Positions 52,801-61,838 of a DNA stretch of 64,000 nucleotides are shown piece after piece. Both the position numbers and the translations under genes were made by a program. The stretch comes from Shiella aurantiaca. Lineage in GTDB: Bacteria; Bacteroidota; Bacteroidia; Cytophagales; Cyclobacteriaceae. The stretch is taken from NCBI GenBank assembly GCA_030412945.1, contig JAUHJS010000001.1, forward strand, positions 62,001-126,000. The letters are read 5' to 3'. Position 1 is the stretch's first letter. Each line of letters starts with the position of its first letter. The notes beneath the pieces were generated by a model. The model saw only the letters and a list, made by a program, of their open reading frames with translations. It was not told the DNA's origin and did not search any database.

Positions 52801-52910
52801 TGATTAGCTCTACCTTGCTTTCGCGCTTGGTAACTCCGGTGATGTACAAACTCCTTCCGCCAAGTGTAGAAGTAGTTGGCGAACAGCCGGGTGATATTCC
52901 TTTGCATTGA
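49827..52910 (+). CDS. RND efflux pump permease
   Basis: The 1027-residue pump starts KIAEFSVKNYQFTLTIFALLVALGLNSLFNMPRGEDPE, with porter text YPGTSPADMEKLVVDPLEKRI, the TM4 acidic pair GILVDDAIVVIENIERYL and the repeated half (ILEFGTFKSTLIVLSVIPLGVIGAV; GIEVKNSILLVDFTNQLRARG; FVPIVLTSLTAIGGLIPLAIEG). It differs clearly from the HAE1-type pump at 4011 and resembles the AcrB/AcrD/AcrF-labelled RND group of Bacteroidota that is often paired with TetR. The substrate is unknown. It ends the operon before a hairpin terminator. Confidence 0.94.
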   Translation: MKIAEFSVKNYQFTLTIFALLVALGLNSLFNMPRGEDPETESPFFSIVVVYPGTSPADMEKLVVDPLEKRINELNDIKKVITDINDGLAVVRVEYKYESDVEEKYQEIVREVNSLRTDELPQDLFAVLIDRFASSDVNIFQLALISETASYSELETEVEKLEDALEAIKGLKKIQTWGYPEQEVQVELKLDQMAQNHIPLNAVLGALQSENINIPGGSITLNTRKFNVKTSGDYKSIEEIKNTIVYSANGKLVYLKDVADVRLGYQEETYKTRLNGNRAVLLTASQKEKQNIFAVSDKVQPLIDSFEEQLPAHITLVKNFDQSESVAKRLGRFSTDFLIAILLVSITLLPLGSRAAIVVMISIPLSIFMGLFMMDLMGYSINQLSIVGLIVALGILVDDAIVVIENIERYLRAGISKKEAAIQATKQIGLAVVGCTATLILAFLPLVFLPEAAGDFIRSLPMAVITTVLASLFVSLTIVPFLSSRMLKNHTSPEGNIFYRALKKVISGSYSKVLHVALNRPVATLVIALILFGGSLMLFRVVGFSLFPRSEKPQFLINIEAPNGTALAETDRIARFVEEELKKEDLITYFTTNVGKGNPRVYYNVIQKNESTNFAQFFVQVKDGTTPETKTQLIDKLREKFMFYPNARIEVKDFEQGPPLEAPVAMRIFGENLDTLRHIALEVEQLITKTPGTIYVNNPLASQMTDIRIKINKEKAGILGVQIGDIDKAIRMGIAGFTIGQFTPSEGKDDIGIKVSLPKEGTEATFAVFDKIYVNSYLGQSIPLKQVADIEFGTSPNLIRHFDKNRYATVTAFVKSGYLYEDVTQEVMKKLDAYQFPEGYYYQAAGEVENKKESFGGIETIILITAFGFIAVLILEFGTFKSTLIVLSVIPLGVIGAVTMLFLTGNPMSFVAVIGLIALVGIEVKNSILLVDFTNQLRARGVDLQTAIEQAGEIRFVPIVLTSLTAIGGLIPLAIEGNPLYSPLALVLIGGLISSTLLSRLVTPVMYKLLPPSVEVVGEQPGDIPLH

Positions 52911-52929
52911 TTAATAGCAAATCACGCTG

Positions 52930-52973
52930 AAAAGCACCTTCTTTGCCCCAAAAGCAAGGAGGGTGCTTTTTTT
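52930..52973 (+). terminator. Rho-independent terminator of the second RND operon
   Basis: A long stem AAAAGCACCTTCTTTGC / GCAAGGAGGGTGCTTTT (with G-T pairs) has a 7-base CCCAAAA loop and a T-run. It begins 19 bases after the pump stop codon. Confidence 0.88.
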
Positions 52974-53019
52974 GAACCCTTTTTTCAGATTGTATGTTGC
53001 TACATATATTTTCCAGATT

Positions 53020-53892
53020 ATGAAACTACGAAACGTTAAACGCCTCTTATACAGCGAAATGGTAGACATGGGCGGATTGCCCGTACGCCAACCCTTGCCT
53101 ACACAGAAAGTAGAGCAAATAGATCCATTTCTACTCTTGCACCATCATCAAGGTAAAGTAGCTCCTCATTCTTCTCCCCGTAGCAAGGGAGTAGGGCCGC
53201 ATCCTCATAGGGGATTTTCACCTGTTACTTTTGTGCTCAAAGGGAGCGTGCACCACCGCGATTCACGAGGGAATAGTTCGGTTATACATGCTGGAGGGGT
53301 ACAATGGATGCAGGCAGGACTTGGAATTGTGCATAGTGAGCGCCCCTCACAGGAGCTGGCCGAAAAAGGCGGAGAGCAAGAGATTATACAGCTTTGGATC
53401 AATACGCCAGCCGCCCATAAAATGGAGCAGCCGGAATATTTTGCCTTTGAGGCCGATGAATTACCTACGAAAGTATCAGAAGATGGAAAAACCCATGTAC
53501 AAGTAATTACGGGTAGGTACATGGATTTACATGGGCCGATTAAAGGTAAGAGTGAATTGCTCGTTTATCGGGTAGATTTGGCTCAAGGAGGGACTTTTGA
53601 AGCTTCAATCTCCTCAGATTACCACTTGGTGGTGTACAATATGGATGCGCCCGTGCAGGTGGCGGGCTATGGCTTGGTAGAAGGCTTGCAACTGATCCAT
53701 TTTGATGAGCAAGGCGATGGCCTGCACATAACAGCTAAAGAAGCTACCCGCCTCTTGGTATTGGCAGGAAAGCCGATACAAGAACCCGTGGTAAGTTATG
53801 GCCCTTTTGTGATGAATACCCAAACCCAAGTAATGGAAGCCATGCGCGATGCCCAATTGGGGAAAATGGGGATTTTGATTGAGGAGTTTTGA
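53020..53892 (+). CDS. Pirin family protein
   Basis: The 290-residue bicupin has the pirin N-terminal motif DPFLLLHHHQ and the metal-site block GPHPHRGFSPVTFVLKGSVHHRDSRGN, which carries the HxH pair. It continues GGVQWMQAGLGIVHSERPS, with the third histidine and glutamate, and a C-terminal cupin (LLVYRVDLAQGGTFEASISSDYHLVVYNM, TRLLVLAGKPIQEPVVSYGPFVMNTQ). Pirins bind iron and some have quercetinase activity, but the bacterial role varies. The frame extends upstream to 52963 with a non-ATG start, and the ATG at 53020 fits the family. Confidence 0.95.
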   Translation: MKLRNVKRLLYSEMVDMGGLPVRQPLPTQKVEQIDPFLLLHHHQGKVAPHSSPRSKGVGPHPHRGFSPVTFVLKGSVHHRDSRGNSSVIHAGGVQWMQAGLGIVHSERPSQELAEKGGEQEIIQLWINTPAAHKMEQPEYFAFEADELPTKVSEDGKTHVQVITGRYMDLHGPIKGKSELLVYRVDLAQGGTFEASISSDYHLVVYNMDAPVQVAGYGLVEGLQLIHFDEQGDGLHITAKEATRLLVLAGKPIQEPVVSYGPFVMNTQTQVMEAMRDAQLGKMGILIEEF

Positions 53893-53904
53893 AACTGATA
53901 AATT

Positions 53905-53947
53905 GAAAAAGTACGCGCATGTGTTGGCATCTGCGTACTTTTTTTTT
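53905..53947. terminator. Bidirectional terminator between pirin and alpha-2-macroglobulin genes
   Basis: Stem AAAAAGTACGC / GCGTACTTTTT with a 17-base loop (possibly a further ATG/CAT pair inside), with T-runs on both sides. Confidence 0.8.
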
Positions 53948-53960
53948 CAAAGGTTCATGT

Positions 53961-56900
53961 TTACTTCACTCGCACATGCACCGACTGACTAGTAGCACGG
54001 AACTCGGGAGCATACATACTTTGAAGGGTAGCCATTCCACAAGTAAACTCTCCCTTATTATTTACGCGCAAATCATAGGTAAATGAATATACGCCACGTG
54101 GTAAATCATCAAAGAAGAAATGGGTAGCCACATCTTTAGTACTTTGATAATAACTCGCCTGGTTCATCCATTTATATTCTGAAAGCACATCAACAGGCTC
54201 AAAACCAGCTCCTCGTAAGTCTTTGAGATGTACAAACTCCATATCTCTGGAGATACTCACCTCTAATCGCACACGCACCAAATCGCCCAAGGCCAAAACG
54301 CTAGTATCGGTAACTTCCTCCATATACTCGCCCTTATCATTTGTGCTAACCCTAAACAAGGTTTTTACAAGCTTTAGGTCTTCTCCCGTAGCTTCAACCG
54401 AGTCGATAGCACTCCAATAACTCAAATGCAGCCCCCCGAAAATGAGGCTGTTTTCATCTGCTGTAATCTCTACCTTTCCTTTTTCAGGCTTTATTTTCTC
54501 CTTACTCCATTCATAGCTTACGTGGCCTGTGCCCAATTCGGGATTATCTTTTCTGGTCTTGATTACTTCATTCCCTATTTTAATTTTTGCCCCTTCAGCG
54601 GTAGCCCGAATGCCTTTAGCCCCCGAAAGCAATGAATACACGACATTGGTGGTTGACTTTGTAGAGCTCCAATGTTGGGTTCGTTTTTGGTTCAAAAGCC
54701 AAAGGGTGAGCTCTTGCATCAATTCTTCCTTAGTCAAGGCATCGGATTCCCAATTACTTGGTAAAACCTCACGGAAGGCATCCATCAGTAGGGTGTGGGT
54801 TTCTATAGGCGACTCGTACCAATACCAGGAAGGAACATTACTCTTCCAATAAAAACCTAACTCTTCATCGCGTATGGTTTGCTCTAAAAGTGATTGTAGT
54901 ATAGTAGTAGCCAATGGCGTATTACCTATACGATGCTGAATAAGAGCCGATTGAGCCTTTCCTTGCAAAGAAAAGGTGCGCCACTGTTTGCCACTTTCCT
55001 CCATGTATTGATTATAGATACTTCGCAGGGTATCGGTCATTTTTTGCTGAGGAAAAAAGCTTCGGGTATAGAGGTAATGAAGCTGAATAGGACTTAGCGT
55101 GATTTTTTTGGCCGATTCTTTTCTCATGCTTTCTTTATGATAGCGGATGAACTCCCTATCTAAATAGTCAAAAGCTTTTTCCGCAATCCCTTTTCTCTTA
55201 TCCTCGGCATCAGGTACTTGCAAATGACTCAAGAAGCCCATCCCACTAATAATGTGCTGGGTAATATAGCGATTGGCCTCAGGACTACCTGAAAACCAAG
55301 GAAAACCTCCCGAAGGCATTTGCATCCCTTCTAATTGCTTTAAGATATCAAGGTGCTTTTGTGCATTGGTTTCTTCCGAGAGTAATGCCACCAGTCTGTT
55401 TTTTCGTTCGGTTTCATTTCTTCCTGCAGCCAGCCAAGGGCTTTCTTCCAGCATCAGCTGTTTCAATGATTGATTGGACTCCAAAATCCCGAAGCCAGCG
55501 CCCTTTTCAGACCATACTTCCAGTACCTTCTTAATTTCAGGATAGGAGGAAAGGATGTGCTGACCTAATACATTGGCATAATAGCGTGCAAAGGTTTGTT
55601 CGGCACATTCATGTGGAAATTCCATCAAATAAGGCAGTGAGTGAATTGCATACCAAGTAGGATTGGTGGTAACCTCCAAACGCATACTTTCAATAGTTTC
55701 TTGGTTTGAATTCATATTCAGCACTTTATCGAAGGCATATTGCTTACTTTCACCCTTTCGAATCATAAGTGGCTTTGACTCAGTTATAAATACTTTGTCA
55801 GAAAAAACAGGAATCACCTGTTGCTCACCATCGCTAAACTGACCTGTTTTTGCCACAATTTTATATTGAAGCACCTCCAAGTCGGCAGGTATTTGCAATT
55901 CCCAACTTACCACCGTTTTGCCTTTGGCCGGAAGTGTGAAGTCTTTCATGGCTTGTTGCACCCCAAAAGCCGCATCAATGGGCTTACCGCTTAGTCCATC
56001 GAACAACTGTAATACTACTTTGCCTATTTGCACATCGGTGCTCAGGCTCACAATTTGACTAGAAAGGGTAATTTTATCACCCGTGCGTAGAAACCTAGGT
56101 GGATTGGGTACCACCATAAGCTCTTTTTGGGTTATAGTGGTGAGCTCTTTTACGGCAGAATTTCCGTTCCTGTCATGCGCCAAAAGTTGGAGCTTCCACC
56201 GCGTGAGCGCCTCGGGCGAAGTGAAGGTAAAGGCTACTTCTCCCTGTTCATTAGTTTGCAGGTGAGGGTAAAAAAAGGCAGTTTCTTGGAAGTTTTTACG
56301 CGTATTTACCTTGGCCAACTCTTCTTCTATGCGCTTCTGGCCCGACTGCGTGGTAATTATCATCACCCCATTGCCTGCTTGGCTACCATACAAAGCCAGA
56401 GCCTCTTTCCCTTTCAATAAGTTTATGCTAAGAATATCTTCCTCATTTATAAGCTCAGCACTTACAATCACACCATCCACCACATATAAAGGAGGCTGAT
56501 TGGCATTGATACTATTGTTGCCTCTCAACTTCAAAGTGATCCCATCTTTATTCCGAATGTACAGTCCACTGGCGGCACCCGCTAGAGGTACTTCCATTGG
56601 AACAGCTAAATCCGCCTCCGCATCTGGTACTTCTTCAAAAATTATCTCCTCATTTATGAATAAAGTCTCCTCTACGGCATACCCCAAATTCTTTTTTTCC
56701 CCCACAACGCCCAAAGCCGTTACTACCACTTCGCTAAGTTGTTGTATATCAGACGCCAGACGTACATCTATTACATTGTACTTACCAATTTCTACCTCGT
56801 ACTGAACCATGCCTATCGCACTAAATACCAATATTTGTCCTTTGGTGGCTTCTAGGGTATACCTTCCGTCTATATCGCTTATAGTTCCTTCCGTGGTTCC

Positions 56901-59900
56901 TTTTATTATGATATTCACCCCCGGCAGGGCGCTACCGTCTTCCTCTGAAAACACGCTGCCTGTTACAAAGCCTTTTTTAGCAAAAAGCCTTTTCGATTGC
57001 CTAACCGAAGATTGATTGAGCGAGTCGTAAAGCAGGGTATAAATACGCTCCAGATAGCGCTTATTTACATATTGATTGGGCTCTATGGTAAACCCAAACC
57101 AATCCCATTGATGAAAATGTTGGCGAGGTTTAGAAAAATACCCTCCATACCACTGATTGACCGTGCGAAAGCTACTGGATGAAAATCCAATATCTAAATC
57201 GAAACTATTGTAGAAGGAATAATCTCTCACCTTATTCCTCGGTAGGCTTTCCCATTGGTGATCGACAAACTTATCGAGCGAAGCATCGTACATAGAGGCC
57301 AAGATTTCCGTTTCGGCAGCCTGCGAACCTACTATCACAAAGCTCCATTGCTGCTCACTTCCCGGTAGTATTTTATCGGTGAATGTTCGGGTTTCTATTT
57401 GTAGCTTCTGCTCATCCAGCGGAGCATCTTGTATCTTTATTCTTCTGGCCAATGATGCAGCCGTTTGATGTGCCACGGTATAGGCTTTGATGCTTACTTT
57501 ATCGGGTAGGTTTTCAGGAATTGGAAAAAACACCTTAAGTTCACCCTTTTTCATCTGTTCCACAAAGGTCTGTATCACCTCGCCATCTACTTCAATGTCT
57601 ACTGTTACCCAAGCATTGGGCACCACAGAACGCAAGCGTATCTCTGCGGTTTCGCCCCAAGCATGGCTTTCTTTATTTATCTGATAATCCAAAAGCGCAT
57701 CGGTAGCCAATGCTTTCTCTTTGCTTTCTATCAATTCAAAACGATGTTCGGTGGCCAGTCTTTCGGTTGTTTTTTCCTTTAGATAGATTTCTATCAGATA
57801 ACTCCCTTGCTGCCAAGAAGAGTAGTTAAGCGAAATAGCTTCTTGATTGGCATTTGAAAAGGGAATTTCCTTCATCAGTTTCCCTTTTTGGGGCACCTCG
57901 CTTTCTTCGCTATCGGTATACGATTCGTAGGGGAAGTACTGAGCAAATTCCTTTTCACTCAAAAGCGGCAAATCAGGCGATTCCCACAGGCGCTTTTTCA
58001 GGTTTTGTTGCGGTTTTTGAAGTTGCCAAACGCGCATCACACCCTCTGCGGCTACTTGCTGCTTCATCAAGTTGGTGGTACTTAGCTCCACTTTACTTTC
58101 CCCCCCGGTTTCAGCTTTTATAATTTCCTTGGGAAAATTGATACTTGCCTCGGAGGCATGGTAGCCCAGTATTACCTCGGTTTCGCCTTCACGAGTTTCT
58201 CCTTTTGCATCTAAGACTACAGCTTTTAGGCTAAAAACAAACTTAGGATAATCACTAGCTTTGATTTTGGCATCGGGAAGTGCGGGAAAGGCTATTTCAA
58301 AGGCACCTTCGGCAGTAGTTGAAACTTCTCCCGAGACAATTACAGGCCTAGCACCAGAAGGTCGATAGGTAGAACGCCAGTAGTACCAATAGGGAAATTG
58401 CACCTCACGGGTGATTTGATACTTCACCTGCGCATTATCTACCGCGCTTCCATTGTAGGCCATGGCCTTTCCTGAAATCCGTACGGTATCGCCTAAAGCG
58501 GCCACTCCTGAAAAAGTATCTAATTTCACCTCAAAGGTAGGCCGCTTATATTCCTCTACACGAATCCTCTTCTCCTCATAATCAAAATATACGAGGTTAA
58601 AAAAATAATCACTTTCATCTTCATAGTCCTCATCGGCATACAAGGTGTACTCACCCGTAAGGCCACTGGCCGGAAGGGCAAATGAACCGCTAAATGCACC
58701 ATAGGTATTGGTTTTCAAGCGTAAAACGCCTACCTCTTCGAAATTGACATCCTCCAAATACACTTGTACATATTCATTGGCCACCACCCTCGATTTGCTT
58801 CCTTTCTTTTCTAGCAATATGCCTTTGAAATATAAAGTCTGTCCCGGCCTATAAATGGCTCTATCGGTAAAGAGAAAGGTCTTTGCACTGGTTTCTTGGC
58901 TTTGCTCCGAAGTAGGCTTACCGGAAGGCGGATAGGTATAAAAATCAAAGAATCGGGCAGTATCACCATCAAGACTAAGCTGCACATCATAACTCATGTA
59001 GCGTTTAACCTTTTTGGCTATTGAATGAAATCCATTTCTATCGCTTTGCCCTTCGGCAACTTTTGCCCAGCCGTTATCCCTACTGAAAATCTTAAATTGT
59101 GCCCGAGCCAATGGCTTTCCTGTAGTACGGTCCAGCACCTGAAGCCTTTGCTGATCATTATGATGGCTCATAATTAGGGTAAGCTGGGTGCTGGTAAAAT
59201 CTTGGTAGGCCCAAAGCTTGCTGGCCCATGAGTCATCGGAAAAAGGGGTAGTGCTGACTAGCAACCTGTAGGCTCCTTTGGGCAATGGAGGAATAAGCAC
59301 CTCAGTGGAATGTGTAAAATAATCTTGCTTGGAGGGCAGGGGTGTTTTGCTTTCCCAAATACGTTTTTCCTTAGCCAGTAAGAAGTATACAGAATCCGAG
59401 AATTGGCTTTCATATCGTGTTTTAGGAAAAGGAATTTGAATAATAGCGAGGTAGAGGGAATCAATATTTCGATATTCTACTAGTATTTTGGAATACTCCT
59501 CAGAAGTAACATAGTCTTCCCCTTCAAGGGATATTTCCTTTTTCTCAATCTGCCCTTTCAGCAGCAGGGCCTTTTTACTAGTGACCGAATCGCGGCTCGC
59601 ACTAAGCAGCCTATTGCATAAATCCATGGCTTGGATATTGCCTCGTGGATAGGTTCTGCTATCACTTAATTGGAAATGGGCATAGGCCAGTTCAAACATA
59701 ACCAAATACTCCGCCTCAGTACCAGCATATTTTTCCTGCAATTGCTGAAGCGCATACAGATACGGAAGCTCATTCTCGGACCAGGTAAACTGCTCTTTCA
59801 CATACTCAGCTCGCTGCAATTCCAGCATGGCGCGCGCTTCTACTTTTTGAGGAGAAGAATGAAAGGCCATGAGTTGGTCATAAATAGCCAGTGTTTTCAC

Positions 59901-60629
59901 AAAATCCATAGTAGAAGGAAAGGAAGGATTTTGGTACTGGTAATTCGTTAAGTAAAGGGTATCTGCCAATCCAAATTCGCGAGAGGGATGGAGTAGGCTA
60001 TTTGCAGCCGTTTGATAGAAATCAATCGCTTCATGGGCGAGAAAATCATATAAAGTGGGGCGATAGCGTGTGGCATGCTGGGCTTCAATTAATAGCTCTA
60101 GCCAATCGTTGATAGGTTCTTTTTGAAGTCGCTCCGCAGGCACCAAGGATGCCTGAAACAAGCTATCTACTTCATGATACATGCGATGGATGTCCCACAA
60201 GCGAAAATCTGAAGTGTAGGAGGAGGGAGAGGCCTCCGCACGCTCAAGGTACTCCCAACGGTTATTGTTATAATACTGACGATATATTTGGGCCAATACG
60301 CTAGTAAGCACGTACTTAGAGAGTCCCTGACTTTGCTGAATCTCTTTGCGTAAATTGTTTACTACGCGTAGCTCCGCATCTTCTTGCAGATATACCAGAA
60401 ACTTCGATTGATAAAGGAGTGATTTTATCAGCTGTACCTCATTTTTATCCTTTTTAGCCCTTAGATAAATGGAGTCGACCATTTTTGAGGCCGAAAGGGG
60501 AAATTCTTTCCATTCATATCGGTATACTTTTGCCCACAATTCGTTGTATTCGGGTACCGATTGGGCGCTGGCTTGAATGCCTAAAAAAGTGAATACACTT
60601 ACTAGCAGTATTTTATATAATTTATCCAT
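53961..60629 (-). CDS. Alpha-2-macroglobulin family protein with embedded SusC-like CarboxypepD_reg and TonB-plug module
   Basis: The 2222-residue secreted protein has a signal peptide (MDKLYKILLVSVFTFLGIQASAQ) and a helical/TPR-like N-terminal part to about residue 400. An MG2 domain lies near 585-690 (FLFTDRAIYRPGQTLYFKG), followed by further macroglobulin repeats. At about 1218-1430 comes a block unlike A2M proteins: a carboxypeptidase-regulatory-like domain (SALPGVNIIIKGTTEGTISD) and a plug-like segment (LKLRGNNSINANQPPLYVVDG ... ALALYGSQAGNGVMIITTQSG), both as in SusC/RagA receptors. The A2M domain resumes at about 1445 (ETAFFYPHLQTNEQGEVAF). The thioester motif CAEQ (CxEQ type) lies near 1674 (FPHECAEQTF). 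Bacterial A2Ms trap proteases covalently. The embedded module is the odd feature. The gene stands alone. Confidence 0.9.
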   Translation of the reverse strand: MDKLYKILLVSVFTFLGIQASAQSVPEYNELWAKVYRYEWKEFPLSASKMVDSIYLRAKKDKNEVQLIKSLLYQSKFLVYLQEDAELRVVNNLRKEIQQSQGLSKYVLTSVLAQIYRQYYNNNRWEYLERAEASPSSYTSDFRLWDIHRMYHEVDSLFQASLVPAERLQKEPINDWLELLIEAQHATRYRPTLYDFLAHEAIDFYQTAANSLLHPSREFGLADTLYLTNYQYQNPSFPSTMDFVKTLAIYDQLMAFHSSPQKVEARAMLELQRAEYVKEQFTWSENELPYLYALQQLQEKYAGTEAEYLVMFELAYAHFQLSDSRTYPRGNIQAMDLCNRLLSASRDSVTSKKALLLKGQIEKKEISLEGEDYVTSEEYSKILVEYRNIDSLYLAIIQIPFPKTRYESQFSDSVYFLLAKEKRIWESKTPLPSKQDYFTHSTEVLIPPLPKGAYRLLVSTTPFSDDSWASKLWAYQDFTSTQLTLIMSHHNDQQRLQVLDRTTGKPLARAQFKIFSRDNGWAKVAEGQSDRNGFHSIAKKVKRYMSYDVQLSLDGDTARFFDFYTYPPSGKPTSEQSQETSAKTFLFTDRAIYRPGQTLYFKGILLEKKGSKSRVVANEYVQVYLEDVNFEEVGVLRLKTNTYGAFSGSFALPASGLTGEYTLYADEDYEDESDYFFNLVYFDYEEKRIRVEEYKRPTFEVKLDTFSGVAALGDTVRISGKAMAYNGSAVDNAQVKYQITREVQFPYWYYWRSTYRPSGARPVIVSGEVSTTAEGAFEIAFPALPDAKIKASDYPKFVFSLKAVVLDAKGETREGETEVILGYHASEASINFPKEIIKAETGGESKVELSTTNLMKQQVAAEGVMRVWQLQKPQQNLKKRLWESPDLPLLSEKEFAQYFPYESYTDSEESEVPQKGKLMKEIPFSNANQEAISLNYSSWQQGSYLIEIYLKEKTTERLATEHRFELIESKEKALATDALLDYQINKESHAWGETAEIRLRSVVPNAWVTVDIEVDGEVIQTFVEQMKKGELKVFFPIPENLPDKVSIKAYTVAHQTAASLARRIKIQDAPLDEQKLQIETRTFTDKILPGSEQQWSFVIVGSQAAETEILASMYDASLDKFVDHQWESLPRNKVRDYSFYNSFDLDIGFSSSSFRTVNQWYGGYFSKPRQHFHQWDWFGFTIEPNQYVNKRYLERIYTLLYDSLNQSSVRQSKRLFAKKGFVTGSVFSEEDGSALPGVNIIIKGTTEGTISDIDGRYTLEATKGQILVFSAIGMVQYEVEIGKYNVIDVRLASDIQQLSEVVVTALGVVGEKKNLGYAVEETLFINEEIIFEEVPDAEADLAVPMEVPLAGAASGLYIRNKDGITLKLRGNNSINANQPPLYVVDGVIVSAELINEEDILSINLLKGKEALALYGSQAGNGVMIITTQSGQKRIEEELAKVNTRKNFQETAFFYPHLQTNEQGEVAFTFTSPEALTRWKLQLLAHDRNGNSAVKELTTITQKELMVVPNPPRFLRTGDKITLSSQIVSLSTDVQIGKVVLQLFDGLSGKPIDAAFGVQQAMKDFTLPAKGKTVVSWELQIPADLEVLQYKIVAKTGQFSDGEQQVIPVFSDKVFITESKPLMIRKGESKQYAFDKVLNMNSNQETIESMRLEVTTNPTWYAIHSLPYLMEFPHECAEQTFARYYANVLGQHILSSYPEIKKVLEVWSEKGAGFGILESNQSLKQLMLEESPWLAAGRNETERKNRLVALLSEETNAQKHLDILKQLEGMQMPSGGFPWFSGSPEANRYITQHIISGMGFLSHLQVPDAEDKRKGIAEKAFDYLDREFIRYHKESMRKESAKKITLSPIQLHYLYTRSFFPQQKMTDTLRSIYNQYMEESGKQWRTFSLQGKAQSALIQHRIGNTPLATTILQSLLEQTIRDEELGFYWKSNVPSWYWYESPIETHTLLMDAFREVLPSNWESDALTKEELMQELTLWLLNQKRTQHWSSTKSTTNVVYSLLSGAKGIRATAEGAKIKIGNEVIKTRKDNPELGTGHVSYEWSKEKIKPEKGKVEITADENSLIFGGLHLSYWSAIDSVEATGEDLKLVKTLFRVSTNDKGEYMEEVTDTSVLALGDLVRVRLEVSISRDMEFVHLKDLRGAGFEPVDVLSEYKWMNQASYYQSTKDVATHFFFDDLPRGVYSFTYDLRVNNKGEFTCGMATLQSMYAPEFRATSQSVHVRVK

Positions 60630-60963
60630 ACTAAGGCCGATTGCTTAGGTATAATGATAAACATTATCGGTCTACTTTAAAAGAACTGGACTTGTTTTAA
60701 CGGCATTTTATCTTCTCAAAACAGGTTTTAGTAGTATGAATTTTGATATGCCAAACGCCCCGTGGCAAGCCCTGAGCAACAAAAGGAGATTCATAGGGTA
60801 TTTGGAGAAATGGAAGAGTAAGACATCCATTCAGGTGATTTTACCTGAATATGGAAGCGATTAGTTGTTTCAGGAGCAAACACCTGAGTCGGCAAAAAGA
60901 TTAAAGGGATTTTTTTTATTAATAATTTATTCTATCTTGATTTCCATTATTAAAGCATTATTT
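60630..60963. other. Gene-poor region upstream of the alpha-2-macroglobulin gene
   Basis: The region contains a perfect 5+3+5 dyad GATAAACATTATC at 60656-60668, 27 bases before the alpha-2-macroglobulin start, which could be an operator. A 42-codon frame at 60736-60864 (begins MNFDMPNAPWQAL) has no recognised product. No clear promoter consensus is seen for either neighbour. Confidence 0.35.
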
Positions 60964-61407
60964 ATGAAGGTTGTACACGAAAATAAATTCTGTCAGGCAT
61001 ATTATGACGAAGTTCATAAAATTGTATGGAATCGGTATATCGATCTTGTAAACCCCGATTTACTTATAGAAATGCATCGTGCAGTGATGAAATTTGTGGT
61101 ACAAAACCCCACCGTGGCCTGCTTTTATGACCTAACAAATATGAAAGGGACATTCACAAAGACATTAAATTTTCTTATCAAAGAATATGAGCCGACCCTG
61201 TATAAGAATAATGTAATTTATGGCAGTTTTGCTATGAATGAAAAAGATGTGTTTATGAAATTTGCCATGAACCAAATGTTCAAAGTAATGTCAACCAAAA
61301 TGGAACTGAAGGTTCATAAAACAATAGATGAAGCATGTAAGTGGCTTGGAGAAAAAATGAACGCAACAGTGGTGATGCCGGAATTACCAAAAATGGTGAA
61401 AGCCTAA
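60964..61407 (+). CDS. STAS/SpoIIAA-like cytosolic protein
   Basis: The 147-residue product starts at the ATG at 60964; the frame is open from 60865, but that stretch is a low-complexity hydrophobic run. Pattern: VVHENKFCQAYYDEVHKIVWNRYIDLVNPDLLIEMHRAVMKFVVQNPTVACFYDLTNMKGTF, then NNVIYGSFAMNEKDVFMKFAMNQMFKVM and KVHKTIDEACKWLGEKM. The strand YDLTNMKG and the final TIDEA..WL helix resemble SpoIIAA/STAS-like proteins, with the same general order as the tandem pair at 44637 and 45212. No partner is adjacent. The family assignment is at fold level only. Confidence 0.6.
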   Translation: MKVVHENKFCQAYYDEVHKIVWNRYIDLVNPDLLIEMHRAVMKFVVQNPTVACFYDLTNMKGTFTKTLNFLIKEYEPTLYKNNVIYGSFAMNEKDVFMKFAMNQMFKVMSTKMELKVHKTIDEACKWLGEKMNATVVMPELPKMVKA

Positions 61408-61460
61408 ACTATTATTCCGGTTTAGTAAAGTCTGGTTTTGAAACGGTAAAAGGAATTCCA

Positions 61461-61692
61461 TTAAATCGGTTTACTTTTCATTGATTTGTGTCTTATAAAC
61501 GCGGCATTAGGTAAGAGAATATCGCCCTCAAAAGGAATAATGCCCGCGATTGACTAAAAAAAGCGTGGATTTACCGGCTCCATTTTCTCCTTTGAGCCAA
61601 TGAACGCCTTCTTCCAATTGCACGTGAGGAATGGCCAAAATTAGCCTTTCTCCATACTTCTTTGAATAATTATCAATACTCAGTACACCCAT
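61461..61692 (-). pseudogene. Decayed ABC transporter ATPase fragment
   Basis: On the minus strand the frame from the ATG at 61692 encodes VLSIDNYSKKYGERLILAIP, then HWLKGENGAGKSTLF, a clear ABC ATPase N-terminus with Walker A. At the run of seven A bases (plus strand, 61556-61562) the frame breaks. In the next frame the expected continuation SIAGIIPFEGDILL appears, then the homology ends after about 15 more codons (stop at 61461). The rest of the ATPase (signature, Walker B) is absent. So this is a frameshifted 5' remnant of a gene truncated at its 3' side. Confidence 0.85.
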
Positions 61693-61838
61693 AGCCCTCC
61701 GAAACGGAAGATATCATTACTAAGTTGGAAAATTAGTAGAATATCCTACAAACAACCCAATGCCAAAATAGATATCGCCCAAAACCCATTATTACGGTTT
61801 ATTTAATGCAACTTGAGGAATATCTAAACAATACCATC

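Noticed and set aside
60736-60864. 42-codon frame between alpha-2-macroglobulin and the STAS-like gene
   Set aside because: No signal peptide, no recognised motif and no promoter, so a chance frame or unidentifiable remnant cannot be told apart.
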